In this document: one piece after another, positions 25,385 to 34,946 of the stretch
Layout: every line of letters starts with the position of its first letter
Position numbering within the stretch: the first letter of the stretch is position 1
NCBI GenBank assembly: GCA_026645935.1
Contig: JAPKMP010000003.1
Location: forward strand, 186,001 to 250,000
Length of the DNA: 64,000 nucleotides
Direction of reading: 5' to 3'
Source of the DNA: Candidatus Villigracilaceae bacterium
GTDB lineage: Bacteria; Chloroflexota; Anaerolineae; Anaerolineales; Villigracilaceae
The notes under the pieces: model-generated
Databases searched by the model: none
Told to the model about the DNA's origin: nothing
What the model saw: only the letters and a program-made list of their open reading frames with translations
Translations under genes and position numbers: made by a program

Positions 25385-28300
25385 TCATCTTTCGTACACG
25401 ACCAGGGGCAGCAGGTCGCCGTACATGCGAAAGACGGGCGTCTGGATGCCATTCGTATAATGCAGCACACGGCGCTGGACCGAAGCCATGATGTTCAGCA
25501 TGCTGAAATCGCTCTCGAACTCCAGCGCTTCGAGCACCGCCTTGGTGAACACGCCATGCCCAATGGACGGGTGCTCCCGGGCAAATTCCTCGCTGCGGGC
25601 GGCGTTCAGGATGTAGATTCCGCGTTCGTTGATCGCGTAGATGCGCTTGGCAAGTTCGTTCGGGTCCACGCCGCGGACAACTTCGCTGCCCGCCATGCCG
25701 GAATGGCATGCGTCCGTCGCCAGGATCACATCCACCGGCAGGGCGGTGATCTTTTCCCCAAGTTCGATGAACGACAGCCCGGTGGCGCGCGTGCTGGTCT
25801 TCAACAGGTCGTAACACCAGAAATACAATTCGCGTTCCTTCGCGTCGCTCCGCCTCACACCATGACCGGAAAGGAAGACCATGAGGACATCCCGCCGGGA
25901 ATCGTTTTTCGCCTTTCTCTTCCTGATCTTTTCGCAGATCGCATCCACCTCTTTGAAAATGGCTTCTTTCGTGGCCTGTTCGTTCAGCAGGATGGACGCC
26001 TCGACAGACTTGAACGCCTTGTTCTTCAAGGCGCCCTTGTTTTTCAACGTGCCTTCCAGCATGGAACGAGCGAAGGCGTTGTACATGCTCTCAGCGTCGT
26101 CGTCTGCATAGGTAAGCGACTTGAAATCGACGGTCTCGTTCTTTAGTTTCGAAACCCCCACCGCCAAAAGATACAAAATCCCGTTCTCCCGCCCTTCAAG
26201 TAAGATGTTCGCCTGGGATCGCGCCGCCTCCTCCGCCTCGGGTACGCCGCGCACTGTTCCCATCCTGCCCAAGGCGATCTGCTCCACACCTCTGCTTGTG
26301 AATGGAACCAGAAAACTGTTCTTTCGCTGTTTCTGATCCGGTCCCGGTCCGATCGCTTCGAATTGAAGGGGGATCGACTTCGCTGCATCATTTTCCGCCA
26401 GAATTTTAAATCCGTTCCAACCGGGCTTGAGCCGAAGTTTGACCGTGTAATTCTTTGCGATCTTTTTCGCCTCCCAGACGAAACCTTCGTTCTGGACGAT
26501 CCATACGCGGCGGACTGGATTCTTCGGGCTCAAGTTCTGAACCGAGAACCGGAAGGTGACTTCCCGTTTCGTCCGCTTCACTCCGCCCTTCAGAAACTCC
26601 ACGATGGGCGGCAGGGCATCGATGACATCCACCTTGCCAATTTGGACGCCCTCTTTAGCCAGTTCTTCCAGGGCGCGCTTCTCGTTGCCGTGCTCCATAA
26701 TGGCTTGAATGATATCGGGCCGGTAAAAGGTCTTGCTCAGGCGGTCGCTGGGGATGAACACGGCTTCCATCTCCGAGCCGCGGTTCAAATGATAGCCGAA
26801 GCGCATGTCTCCGTCCTGGCTGGCGTTGTAGTATCCGCTTTCGCTCCAGATCACCCATTCATCGTCCGCGCCGACGAATAAATTCAAGGCGGGGCGTAAA
26901 TGCTCACCGGTATCATTCTCGGCATCTTCCAAAAACCACAGACGCATTACCTGGTCCGCGCCGGCAGTGACCAGCCATTTTCCGCAAGCCGCATGGTCGA
27001 TGACGGATGCCTCATGCCCGACGAGAACACGTTCGGATAATTGATACGTTCCCTCCGGGCTGCGAGGCGCGAAACGAAGTTTGCCGTCCTGCGAGCCGAT
27101 CACCACGGAACCTTTTTCGGTAAACCCATACGTGGACACGTTGTACCAATCGCCGGAGGGAACAGGAAAGTAACTTCCGTCCGGCAGGAGCAATAAATTC
27201 CAATTGCCCTGCTCCGAGAAATCCAGGCTTTGTTCGCCGAATGTTTTTTCGGCGCGGCGGAACTCGGCCGCTTCATGAAACGGAAACGAGCTCAGCGTCA
27301 TGGTGCGCAGGTCAAAGACGCGCTGCAGAACGATCCTGCCATCATCCAAACGCAGGGTATCGCGCGTACCAAAACCGATCTGCTCATTCGGGCTGACGCC
27401 CACAACATGGACGACCCTTCCCACGCCCTTGCTTTCGGCGATGAATTCGCCTTCCATGTGTTCCGTGCTCCAAAAATGGAGTGCATTCTGGTCGCCGCCC
27501 GCGCTGACGGCAAGATCTCCCCCCGGCAAGGCTACGCCGAAAACCTGGGAGTCATGGCCGAAATAAACGCTCTTCAGCGGGAACTGACCAAAAGCCGTGT
27601 CATATACCTTGATCTGGACAATGGAACTATCCCGCCGCTGCCCGACGATCAGCCGGTTTCCGTCGGATGAAAAAGCGGGGTTCGCCGGAGGGGATTCCGA
27701 ATCGACGACGTTCACCAACTTTCCATCGAGATCGTAACAATAGAACTTTTTATTTATATTCTCGTCGAAATCGGCGGGCGAGATCACAATGAACTGGCGG
27801 CTTACTGCAAGAGAGTCCGGCGCGATCCATTCTTCCAAATCCCTGCTGAACAGTCCGGTCAATTTTTTCGAGATGGAAAATGAAAAAGAGTAAAGCCTGC
27901 CCGGCCGATATCCAAACGGCTCCCAGGCGGAGGCAATGATGCGATAGTCGCCGCCCTTGCCAGGCTTTTCCGGCACAAAGCGGACGTAGGAGGGAACCAA
28001 TCCGCTTTCATACAAAACCGTCGAAGCGAACGGCTCCGGTTTTTTACCGAACCCTTTGAGAATATCCTTCGTCTCATGGACCATCAAGAGTCCCCGGCGG
28101 GATTGGTTCGGGTTGCCAGTCAAAGCCAGGTATTTGCCATCCAGACTGAAGTCCAGGTCTTGAAGCGTGCCCGGATAGCGGAATCCGGCTTGAAGGTTGC
28201 CTGTCGCAAGTTCGTACACGCGCAATTCGGTTTCGCGTTCGTTCTGGTCCTGCCGGTCATTGGGGTACATCCACGCGAGGGAAACGATATATTTTCCATC

Positions 28301-28528
28301 GCGGCTGAACGTGAACGCCTGTATCGCTCCTTCGTTCCCTGCGCCCATCTGCCCGAGCAGCATGCCGGTTTGTTTTTGTGCAGGGACATCCCAGAGCCGG
28401 ATGGTCTTATCGATGCTCGAGGAAGCGAGGGTTTTCCCATCCGGCGAGGCGCGCAATTGATTGATAAGCGCGGAATGCGTCCCCGTTTCCAGTTTTAATT
28501 TGGCGGTGAAGTTCGGCTTTTTTGGCAT
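25385..28528 (-). CDS. WD40 beta-propeller / caspase-like (C14) protease
   Basis: A 1047-residue protein with GGAGG just upstream of the ATG. The first ~560 residues hold WD40-type repeats (for example LRASPDGKTLASSSIDKTIRLWDVP and CGKWLVTAGADQVMRLWFLED), a typical interaction propeller. A linker of immunoglobulin-like character follows (KREVTFRFSVQNLSPKNPVRRVWI), then a C-terminal caspase-fold domain from about residue 790. The catalytic dyad is visible: His889 in VFLSGHGVRR and Cys941 in ILATDACHSGMAG. Bacterial caspase-like proteins of this kind act as proteases in regulated cell death or conflict pathways. It lies 20 bases downstream of a giant cyclase/STAND/TPR gene and is probably expressed with it. 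It is a plausible effector; this is inference. Confidence 0.93.
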   Translation of the reverse strand: MPKKPNFTAKLKLETGTHSALINQLRASPDGKTLASSSIDKTIRLWDVPAQKQTGMLLGQMGAGNEGAIQAFTFSRDGKYIVSLAWMYPNDRQDQNERETELRVYELATGNLQAGFRYPGTLQDLDFSLDGKYLALTGNPNQSRRGLLMVHETKDILKGFGKKPEPFASTVLYESGLVPSYVRFVPEKPGKGGDYRIIASAWEPFGYRPGRLYSFSFSISKKLTGLFSRDLEEWIAPDSLAVSRQFIVISPADFDENINKKFYCYDLDGKLVNVVDSESPPANPAFSSDGNRLIVGQRRDSSIVQIKVYDTAFGQFPLKSVYFGHDSQVFGVALPGGDLAVSAGGDQNALHFWSTEHMEGEFIAESKGVGRVVHVVGVSPNEQIGFGTRDTLRLDDGRIVLQRVFDLRTMTLSSFPFHEAAEFRRAEKTFGEQSLDFSEQGNWNLLLLPDGSYFPVPSGDWYNVSTYGFTEKGSVVIGSQDGKLRFAPRSPEGTYQLSERVLVGHEASVIDHAACGKWLVTAGADQVMRLWFLEDAENDTGEHLRPALNLFVGADDEWVIWSESGYYNASQDGDMRFGYHLNRGSEMEAVFIPSDRLSKTFYRPDIIQAIMEHGNEKRALEELAKEGVQIGKVDVIDALPPIVEFLKGGVKRTKREVTFRFSVQNLSPKNPVRRVWIVQNEGFVWEAKKIAKNYTVKLRLKPGWNGFKILAENDAAKSIPLQFEAIGPGPDQKQRKNSFLVPFTSRGVEQIALGRMGTVRGVPEAEEAARSQANILLEGRENGILYLLAVGVSKLKNETVDFKSLTYADDDAESMYNAFARSMLEGTLKNKGALKNKAFKSVEASILLNEQATKEAIFKEVDAICEKIRKRKAKNDSRRDVLMVFLSGHGVRRSDAKERELYFWCYDLLKTSTRATGLSFIELGEKITALPVDVILATDACHSGMAGSEVVRGVDPNELAKRIYAINERGIYILNAARSEEFAREHPSIGHGVFTKAVLEALEFESDFSMLNIMASVQRRVLHYTNGIQTPVFRMYGDLLPLVVYER

Positions 28529-28548
28529 GGAGACCTCCGGGCGAGAGA

Positions 28549-31500
28549 TTATGAATTGAAGCCGCCCGCGAACTCCGCAATGGCGCAGTGCTCGGGGATG
28601 TTCAGGTAACTTGCGCGAAGCGCAGAATCGGGGATTCGGTCACTGCGCGATTTCATCAACCAATTGGCGCGTGCGATGATCTTTTCGGCGCGCGGATCGT
28701 TTCGCGCGAGCAGAATGCGAATACTTGCAAGATATAACCCCATCGGCAGGATAAGGGATTGTTGTGTGGGCGGATCCTGAAGAATTTCATCGGCAAGCGC
28801 CTGGATACGAGCCATCGCACTTTCGGGTGAGTCCGGCCCGCCGCGAGCCAGCGCCACCTGGGCAAGCCCAGCTTGAATCTCAAACATGGGAATCGGTTCA
28901 TTCAATTCACGGCCGATCTCTTCCGCCTCGCTCAACGCGCTTTGAGCGGCGTCGAGTTGCCCCATTTCAAGCCGAAACATTCCAATGCGCGTCAATACGC
29001 TGGTCTCGACCCGCCGAGACGAAATCTCCCGCGCGATCGCCAGGGAAGCCTCGGCATATTCCATTGCCTGCTCATGGTTCCCCTGCGCGAATTCGATCAT
29101 GGCGATGTTTTCCAGTGTATCCGCTTCGCCGGTCTTATAACCGGAAGCCAGCGCCATCTTCAACGCTTCCCCGGCGGACTCTTTGGCTTCGGCATATTGT
29201 CCCAACAATCTGAGCGCTTCGCTACGGTTATGAAGTGCGATGCCCCGCACAGCCGGTTCGTTGACTTCAGCCGCAAGCTGAGCAGCTTGTACGCTGTAGG
29301 CTTCCGATTGAATGTAATCGCGGGCGACCAGGCAGGCGCGCCCCATATTCGCAAGCAGGCTTGCCTCGCCGGAGCGGTCCCCGATCTTTCGTGCGATCTT
29401 CTGGGCAGCCTCGTAATACGCCAGCGCTTTGTCAAATTTGGACATATCCTTGCTGACGATTCCGAGATTGTTCAGAATATCAGATTCCCGGCGGATGTCG
29501 CCTGCCTGGCGGATCAATGCCAGGGACTGCTCCATCAGTTCAACGGCGGATTTGTTATCGCCGTTATACCAGTTCCACAACCCCAGGCTTGCCAGCGCAT
29601 TGTATTCCCCGCGCAGGTAGTGATGTTCGCGGGCTCGCGTCAGGGCATCCTCCAACTGCGGTTTTGCGGCAACCGCCTGCCCGGCGAGGAACATGGCGCG
29701 CGCCTCCAACAAAAGAGCGTCCACGATTAGATCAGGCGACCCTCCGCTGTCTGCACTTGATTCGTGGATCGCAGCCTGGGCGTTCGTTTTTGCGGCGGCG
29801 AAATCGCCTGTATCGATCTCCAGCCTTGCTTTGCGGATGAAGAGTCCGGCACGAAGGTTCGGAGCGTCTTCGAATGAGCCGACGAGGCGGGTCAGTGTCT
29901 CCAAGTCCCTGCGCTGTTCGGGTCGTTTGCCGAGCAAATCATAAATGCGTTCGCGTTTCCATAGGATGTCGAAATACGCCCGCGATCCCTCCCCGGTCAG
30001 GTTTTTCAACGCGCGGTTGAAATATGAAAGCGCCTCTTCGTTGGCGTAATTTGCCGCCGCCTGGTCGCCTGCTTTGGTCAGATAATAAGCCGCCTTTTCC
30101 GGGATCTGCGCCCGGTCATAATGGTGCGCAAGCGGCGCTGCGATCTGTTCCACCCTTTCAGAATATGCCTTTTCGAAATATTCGGCGTACATGCCATGCA
30201 ATTGCACCCGGGTGGCATACGCGATGTTTTCGTAGCTGACCTCGTGGGTGAGGAGATGTTTAAAAATATATACAGATTCCGGTTCCGAGGGATCAGGCAG
30301 GAGCAGGTCGGCCTTTACAAGCCCCTGCAGGTCTGAGGTGATGTTCTGCGAGAGTCCCTGCCACGGATAATATTTGAGCAGATCCTTGAGCCGGAAGGAA
30401 CGACCGATGATGCTTGCCACCCGAAAGGCAAGCTGCTGGGCGGGGGTCAGTCGGTCGATGCGGCTGAGTATGAGACTTTGCAAACTGCCGGGAAGTTCGA
30501 GGCGCGCGAGCGCCTCTTCGTTGTGAGGATCGAAGCCGCTGTCGCGCAGGAAGTTCAGCAGCTCCTCGGCGTAGAACGGATTCCCCTGCGCGCGCGCTGT
30601 GACGCGTTCGATCAGGGAATGTGGAATGCCGCCGCGTTGTTCCGGAAATAATTGCTGGAGCTTTCCGCGGATGACCTGTTCCGACTCCGCTTCGGTCAAA
30701 TCGGTAATCCGAACTTCGGTGAAATGGTCCAGGGCGCGCAGGTTGCTTACACCGGGATCGAGCGTGTCGATCTCCGGAAGGCGATAGGAAAGCAGGATCA
30801 GGATCGGAAGGTTTTCGACGGCGCGCGAGATCAAGTCCAGCAGATTCGAAGAAACGGGGTCGATCCAATGCAGATCTTCCAATACAAGCAGCAATCCCCC
30901 GCCTGTTGCGGATGATTCGCGCGCTGAAAATTCAAGGCAGTGCAATAACAAGGTTTCGAGCTGACTTTTGCGGTCCTTGGGCTGCAATGCGCGGGTAAAT
31001 TCGTTTTCAGGCAGGGGAATGCCAAGAACCGACCCCAAGAGAGGAAGCGCGTCCAAATTCTCCGGCGCCTGGTCTTCCAACTCACGTTCGATGGAGCGGA
31101 TCTGTTTTCGCAAAGGCATGGCGGGATCGAGATCGAAGAAGGCGTTCCAGATTCCGCTCCACACGAGGTAGGGCGTGTCGACTCCGTCCGACTTGCATGC
31201 GCCGCCGTAGCCGGTCAACTTTCCCCGGCGCGCGAGGCGGATTCCTTCCGCGATCAAACGCGACTTGCCCATCCCTGCCGCGCCGGTCACGCCGACGATC
31301 TGTCCCTTCCCTTGAATTGCCAGGGATAGTTTTTCAGAAACAAGCCCCAATTCCTTTTTTCGCCCGATCATCGGGAGCGCATACGCCGGTTCCTGCAAAC
31401 GGACGGCGCGTTGTTGTTTCACCGAAAGGATGGAATACACAGAGAGCGGTTCGGTTTTGCCTTTGACGTTCATCGGCGCGTGGGCTTCGTAAACGAATTC

Positions 31501-32709
31501 ATCGGGGAGCGCTTTGCGTACACGGCCCGAGACCAGGATCTCTCCCGGCGCAGCGGTTGTCATCAAACGCGCGCACAAGTTGACATCATCCCCCAGCGCC
31601 CCGAAGGTTTTTCTTGTTTCGCTTCCATACGGACCGACGAACATGGTCCCCTGCGTGATGCCGATCTGCAGGGACGGTTTGAATCCGTCCGACCCGGGCG
31701 ATTCCCGCAGGCTCAATGCCAGTTTCACCGCCCGGCGCGGACCGTCTTCATGCATGCCGAGCGCGCCAAAGTTGATATAGGCATAACTGCCCTTGTCTCC
31801 CACCGTGATCTGCAACAATGCCCCCCCGAATTCCACCACCCGTGCCTGCATCGACCGGATCAAATTATTCAATTGATCCCCAGCTTCGTCAGAGTCGTAA
31901 TCGATCCCGCTGAAACGAACGAAGATCGCCACGCACGGGCGAAATTCCGTCATCAAGGATCCCTGCCCCGCTCTTTCCCTTTCATAGACGGACCGGTGGA
32001 TCCATGTTTTTAATTCTTCATCGGATGGCAGTCCCGCTCCTTCCAAAGGCGTAAGGGAGAGTCCCTGGGTTTTGAAACCTCTCACTGCCGCAAATGGGAC
32101 GGATTCCGGTTCCGGACTCACGCGCCATTCTGAAATTGTCAATGCGTTGCCAAGCGCATCCGCTGTGGCTTTATCGACCAGCACATCCCCTTTATGCGAA
32201 AGTTTCTCACCCAGGGAAGTGCGCGCAATGGTCTCCCCCGCAAGCACGTCGATGTAGTTCACCGCCGGGTCGCCAACGATGAAGCGCCGTGCCGGTCCGC
32301 TTGTGACAGCGACCTTGACCGCCATCGTGATCGATTTCCCATTCGGCAGGGAGATGGGTTTGAACGCGAGCATTACCTGTTGTAATGACAAAGCACAGGA
32401 GACCGCCCGCGTTTCCATCGAGCCGTGAGCACCGTCGAACCAGCACATGATCGCATCGCCAGCAAAATCGATCACGCTCCCGCCAAAACTCTCCACCTCG
32501 GCGATCAACGCGTTATACACGCGGCTGAGATGCTTGGTCATTTCCTCCGCACCGCGCCGCGCGCCCAGTGAATCGCCGAGGGATTCCGTCAGCGGAGTGA
32601 AGCCGGAGATATCGGCAAACAACGCCGACCCGTAAGTGCGATCCGGCAATTTTCCCCTGTGAGCCAACGCGCGCAGCCGGTCCTGAGGCAGGTAGGTGTG
32701 GAGGGTCAT
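28549..32709 (-). CDS. Tandem class III cyclase / AAA ATPase / TPR giant protein
   Basis: About 1386 residues if translation starts at ATG 32709; two earlier in-frame starts (32718, 32742) exist, but a TATAAT element overlaps the first of them. The protein begins with a cyclase homology domain (GSALFADISGFTPLTESLGD..., SVIDFAGDAIMCWFDG), followed by a second, more degenerate one (PCVAIFVRFSGIDYDSDEA, ALLQITVGDKGSYAYINFGA, LQIGITQGTMFVGPYGSETR). A STAND/AAA ATPase comes next with Walker A GVTGAAGMGKSRLI and LLLVLEDLHWIDPVS, then at least eight TPR-like helical repeats (for example RRESDILNNLGIVSKDMSKF). The architecture is a signal-sensing ATPase coupled to cyclic nucleotide production. It directly precedes the WD40-caspase gene. 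Confidence 0.92.
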   Translation of the reverse strand: MTLHTYLPQDRLRALAHRGKLPDRTYGSALFADISGFTPLTESLGDSLGARRGAEEMTKHLSRVYNALIAEVESFGGSVIDFAGDAIMCWFDGAHGSMETRAVSCALSLQQVMLAFKPISLPNGKSITMAVKVAVTSGPARRFIVGDPAVNYIDVLAGETIARTSLGEKLSHKGDVLVDKATADALGNALTISEWRVSPEPESVPFAAVRGFKTQGLSLTPLEGAGLPSDEELKTWIHRSVYERERAGQGSLMTEFRPCVAIFVRFSGIDYDSDEAGDQLNNLIRSMQARVVEFGGALLQITVGDKGSYAYINFGALGMHEDGPRRAVKLALSLRESPGSDGFKPSLQIGITQGTMFVGPYGSETRKTFGALGDDVNLCARLMTTAAPGEILVSGRVRKALPDEFVYEAHAPMNVKGKTEPLSVYSILSVKQQRAVRLQEPAYALPMIGRKKELGLVSEKLSLAIQGKGQIVGVTGAAGMGKSRLIAEGIRLARRGKLTGYGGACKSDGVDTPYLVWSGIWNAFFDLDPAMPLRKQIRSIERELEDQAPENLDALPLLGSVLGIPLPENEFTRALQPKDRKSQLETLLLHCLEFSARESSATGGGLLLVLEDLHWIDPVSSNLLDLISRAVENLPILILLSYRLPEIDTLDPGVSNLRALDHFTEVRITDLTEAESEQVIRGKLQQLFPEQRGGIPHSLIERVTARAQGNPFYAEELLNFLRDSGFDPHNEEALARLELPGSLQSLILSRIDRLTPAQQLAFRVASIIGRSFRLKDLLKYYPWQGLSQNITSDLQGLVKADLLLPDPSEPESVYIFKHLLTHEVSYENIAYATRVQLHGMYAEYFEKAYSERVEQIAAPLAHHYDRAQIPEKAAYYLTKAGDQAAANYANEEALSYFNRALKNLTGEGSRAYFDILWKRERIYDLLGKRPEQRRDLETLTRLVGSFEDAPNLRAGLFIRKARLEIDTGDFAAAKTNAQAAIHESSADSGGSPDLIVDALLLEARAMFLAGQAVAAKPQLEDALTRAREHHYLRGEYNALASLGLWNWYNGDNKSAVELMEQSLALIRQAGDIRRESDILNNLGIVSKDMSKFDKALAYYEAAQKIARKIGDRSGEASLLANMGRACLVARDYIQSEAYSVQAAQLAAEVNEPAVRGIALHNRSEALRLLGQYAEAKESAGEALKMALASGYKTGEADTLENIAMIEFAQGNHEQAMEYAEASLAIAREISSRRVETSVLTRIGMFRLEMGQLDAAQSALSEAEEIGRELNEPIPMFEIQAGLAQVALARGGPDSPESAMARIQALADEILQDPPTQQSLILPMGLYLASIRILLARNDPRAEKIIARANWLMKSRSDRIPDSALRASYLNIPEHCAIAEFAGGFNS

Positions 32710-32716
32710 TTGTTCC

Positions 32717-32722
32717 ATTATA
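32717..32722 (-). promoter_or_regulatory. Putative -10 element overlapping a start codon
   Basis: TATAAT on the minus strand shares bases with the ATG at 32718. Transcription would begin near 32710, so the ATG at 32709 would be used as a leaderless start. The -35 region is poor (TTTTTG at 17-base spacing), so this is a weak prediction. Confidence 0.4.
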
Positions 32723-32743
32723 TGACAGGTATGAAGCAACAAA

Positions 32744-32767
32744 AAAGCCCTGGAAATCCCGGGCTTT
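32744..32767 (-). terminator. Terminator stem of the aconitase remnant (bidirectional)
   Basis: aaagccctgg-aaat-cccgggcttt forms a ten-base stem with one G-T pair and T-runs on both sides. It corresponds in position and partly in sequence to the acnA terminator at 44973-45000 (both contain gggcttt just beyond the stop codon), which indicates that the remnant next to it was copied with its terminator. Confidence 0.8.
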
Positions 32768-32779
32768 GTTTTTCCTTTC

Positions 32780-32898
32780 TTACTTCACCAAATTCCTCAA
32801 CACCGTATGGAGATTGCCTCGGTTGCGGTAGTAGTTCACTTCCACATCGGTGTTCAGCAGTGCGGTGCCTTGGAATTCGACGACCGAACCGTCAAGGA
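32780..32898 (-). pseudogene. acnA': Truncated 3' end of an aconitase gene
   Basis: Read on the minus strand this piece encodes [20 protein letters not shown] followed by [13 protein letters not shown] and a stop. The intact acnA at 45017-47734 ends [20 protein letters not shown] then [13 protein letters not shown], so the match covers about 35-38 codons and is also strong at DNA level. Upstream of it the similarity stops abruptly and no start codon or rest of the gene is present, so it is a fragment and not expressed as aconitase. It lies in the 382-base gap between the tandem-cyclase gene and the ABC transporter. Orientation is the same as acnA. Confidence 0.9.
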
Positions 32899-32919
32899 TG
32901 ATGCAGAGACAAAACGTTT

Positions 32920-32976
32920 ACAGGATTAGTTCTTTGGACGGGTGGGCTGATTCTGGTGTTCAGCTCATAATCCTGT
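32920..32976. repeat. Inverted repeat acaggatta / taatcctgt
   Basis: Nine-base arms at 32920-32928 and 32968-32976 enclose 39 bases, just beyond the point where aconitase similarity ends. It could be the edge of an inserted element or a regulatory hairpin; nothing else identifies it. Confidence 0.45.
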
Positions 32977-32989
32977 AACACATTTCAAC

Positions 32990-33017
32990 GAGACCGGCTC
33001 ATCGCCGGTCTCATTTT
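32990..33017 (+). terminator. Stem-loop gagaccgg-ctcatcg-ccggtctc + ATTTT
   Basis: Eight-base perfect arms followed by attttcat on the plus strand. No plus-strand gene ends here, so it may be a relic terminator or an attenuator in the leader of the ABC transporter operon, whose ATG lies 108 bases further on. Confidence 0.6.
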
Positions 33018-33124
33018 CATATCCGGCAATATGACTTTCGACATAGTAACAATCCTGCTTCCGAGACTGGGGCGATGCCCGACTTTTTTGTATCATGACG
33101 CTATCAAAAAAGGAGTTTAATACT

Positions 33125-34054
33125 ATGTCTCAACCGATTATTGACGTACAAAATTTGACAGCCGTGTATGGTTCCACGCAGGCGCTTAAAGATGTGAACC
33201 TGAAAGTGGAAAAAGGCGAAATCTTTGGCTTGCTGGGACCCAACGGCGCGGGCAAGACCACCCTGCTCGCTGTTGTGGAAGGCTTGCATAAACCCAAAGA
33301 TGGCAGCGTGCACATTGGCGGAGTTAACGTGCAGGCTGACCCAACCGCGACGAAAAGCCAGTTGGGTATCCAACTGCAAAAGACTGCCTTGATGGACGAT
33401 ATGACGGTGGCTGAGCTTGTCGAAGTCTATGCCGCGCTCTATGAGGTGTATCTCACCTCCGGGCAAATCGACAGACTTCTAGCGCGCATTGACCTGGTCG
33501 AAAAACGGAATACACTGGCGCGCCGCCTCTCCGGTGGACAGCAACAACGCCTTGCACTGGCGGTTGCGATTGCCAACGACCCGCAGATCGTCCTGCTCGA
33601 TGAACCCACCTCCGCGCTCGACCCGCATGCCCGCCGAGCCGTCTGGGACATCGTCCGCCAGTGGCATGATGAGGGCCGCACCGTAGTCCTCACCACCCAC
33701 GCAATGGAGGAGGCAGAGGCGTTATGCGGGCGCATCGCCATCATTGATCGCGGCGAGATCGTAGCCTGCGACAGCCCGAGCGCCCTGATCGCCAATCTGC
33801 AATTGAATTCGATGCTGAAAGCCACCGTTGAATTGCCATTGGATCAAGTGCGGTCGTTGCCCAGCGTGAGCAATGCGCGGTACACCGGTCAGCACCTGGA
33901 AATGGAAACTGCCAAACCCGAACTGACCTTGACCGCCCTCCAGGAATTAGCCGCCTCCGCCGGGCGCTCGGTCCGTGACGTGATGCTGCGCCAGCCCAAC
34001 CTGGAGGATGTCTTCCTGAAATTGACCGGGCGCGCGCTGTCCGAATCCAATTAA
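33125..34054 (+). CDS. ABC transporter ATP-binding protein (ABC-2/DrrA-like)
   Basis: Starting at ATG 33125, which has AGGAG about ten bases upstream, the protein is 309 residues. All nucleotide-binding motifs are present: Walker A GPNGAGKTT (residues 38-46), the Q-loop region LGIQLQKTALMDDMTV, the signature LSGGQQQRL, Walker B IVLLDEPTSALD and the H-loop VLTTHAMEEAEALC. A C-terminal ~90-residue extension typical of DrrA/NatA-type exporters ends LEDVFLKLTGRALSESN. It powers the ABC-2 permease encoded 29 bases downstream. The unit is followed by a NarL-type two-component system on the same strand, a common arrangement for inducible drug or envelope-stress exporters. The substrate is unknown. 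Confidence 0.95.
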   Translation: MSQPIIDVQNLTAVYGSTQALKDVNLKVEKGEIFGLLGPNGAGKTTLLAVVEGLHKPKDGSVHIGGVNVQADPTATKSQLGIQLQKTALMDDMTVAELVEVYAALYEVYLTSGQIDRLLARIDLVEKRNTLARRLSGGQQQRLALAVAIANDPQIVLLDEPTSALDPHARRAVWDIVRQWHDEGRTVVLTTHAMEEAEALCGRIAIIDRGEIVACDSPSALIANLQLNSMLKATVELPLDQVRSLPSVSNARYTGQHLEMETAKPELTLTALQELAASAGRSVRDVMLRQPNLEDVFLKLTGRALSESN

Positions 34055-34083
34055 TTGAGTTGTACTCTGAAAGGAATTTCCCC

Positions 34084-34812
34084 ATGAAAAGATTTTTGAT
34101 CCTCACCAAAGCCATCTTCCTCATGCACTTGCGAAACGGCTTTGTGTTATTCTGGAACTTTGCCTTCCCGGTTCTGTTGATGCTCATCTACGGAGTCGTC
34201 ATGAGTCAGTACATGGACTATATGACCCCCGGAGTCATCGTGTTGAACGCGTTGAGTTTCGGTCTGGTCGGCAGTTCCAACATGATGCTTGAGATGCGTG
34301 AAAAGAGTGTCCTGCGCCGGTTGCAAGCCTCGCCTCTGCCTGCGGAACAATTGATCGGCTCGTATCTCCTGGTCAACCTCCTGATCGGCATTTTGCAAAG
34401 CACGCTGATCATCATCGCCGGTGTTTTGCTCTATAAAGTTCCGGTCAGTGCGTTGAGTCTCGCGCTGGCTTATCCGATGATCCTGGCTGGGCTGATGGCT
34501 TTCATGGCACTGGGCGGCATTATCAGTGGAGTTGCGGCAAAAGCCGGCACAGCGACAGCGGTTGGGATGACCATCTATTCTTCGCTCATGTTCATCAGTG
34601 ACATGGTCTTTCCCCTTGATATGCTGCCGAACTGGATGCGAAATATAGTGCCTTATCTGCCCGCCTATCCAGTAGTTCAACTGGTACGTTCCGCCCTGCT
34701 GGAAGCCACTCTCGATCCCAAATGGCTCACGCATCTGTTCCTGCTCCTTGCTTACGGCTTGGGTGCAACCTTTATCGCCGCAAAGTTGTTCCGCTGGGAG
34801 CCGAAGGCGTAA
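34084..34812 (+). CDS. ABC-2 type transporter permease
   Basis: The start at ATG 34084 has AAAGGA eight bases upstream and yields 242 residues. Six hydrophobic helices are visible, including FVLFWNFAFPVLLMLIYGVV, LLIGILQSTLIIIAGVLLY and AFMALGGIISGVAAKA. The central EMREKSVLRRLQASPLPAEQLI loop and the C-terminal FPLDMLPNWMRNIVPYLPAYPVVQL segment are hallmarks of ABC2_membrane permeases of the DrrB/NatB class. It forms the membrane channel for the adjacent ATPase, exporting an unknown substrate such as a drug, lipid or glycan. The intergenic gap after it holds a dispersed palindromic repeat rather than a simple terminator. Confidence 0.93.
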   Translation: MKRFLILTKAIFLMHLRNGFVLFWNFAFPVLLMLIYGVVMSQYMDYMTPGVIVLNALSFGLVGSSNMMLEMREKSVLRRLQASPLPAEQLIGSYLLVNLLIGILQSTLIIIAGVLLYKVPVSALSLALAYPMILAGLMAFMALGGIISGVAAKAGTATAVGMTIYSSLMFISDMVFPLDMLPNWMRNIVPYLPAYPVVQLVRSALLEATLDPKWLTHLFLLLAYGLGATFIAAKLFRWEPKA

Positions 34813-34816
34813 TAAT

Positions 34817-34898
34817 TCCCCTCATCCCCAACCCTTCCCCCAATGGGGGAAGGGAGTCAATCCCCTCTCCCGTTGGGAGAGGGCTAGGGTGAGGGAGA
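34817..34898. repeat. Dispersed palindromic repeat (cccctctcccgttgggagaggg type)
   Basis: The gap between the permease and histidine kinase genes holds two adjacent stem-loops: cccttcccccaatgggggaaggg (about 34832-34854) and ccctctcccgttgggagaggg (about 34863-34883), with ctcatcccc at the left and gggtgaggg at the right end. The same elements recur inside secA at 52770-52826, so this is a multi-copy repeat family, probably REP- or MITE-like. Confidence 0.85.
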
Positions 34899-34946
34899 GT
34901 TTTGCGCTCGCTTTCCACTTTCCCTCTTCCAGAGTACACTTTCCAC

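Noticed and set aside
32780-32898. Aconitase remnant considered as an intact small gene
   Set aside because: No start codon, no ribosome site and only the last codons of a known family remain; it is a fragment.
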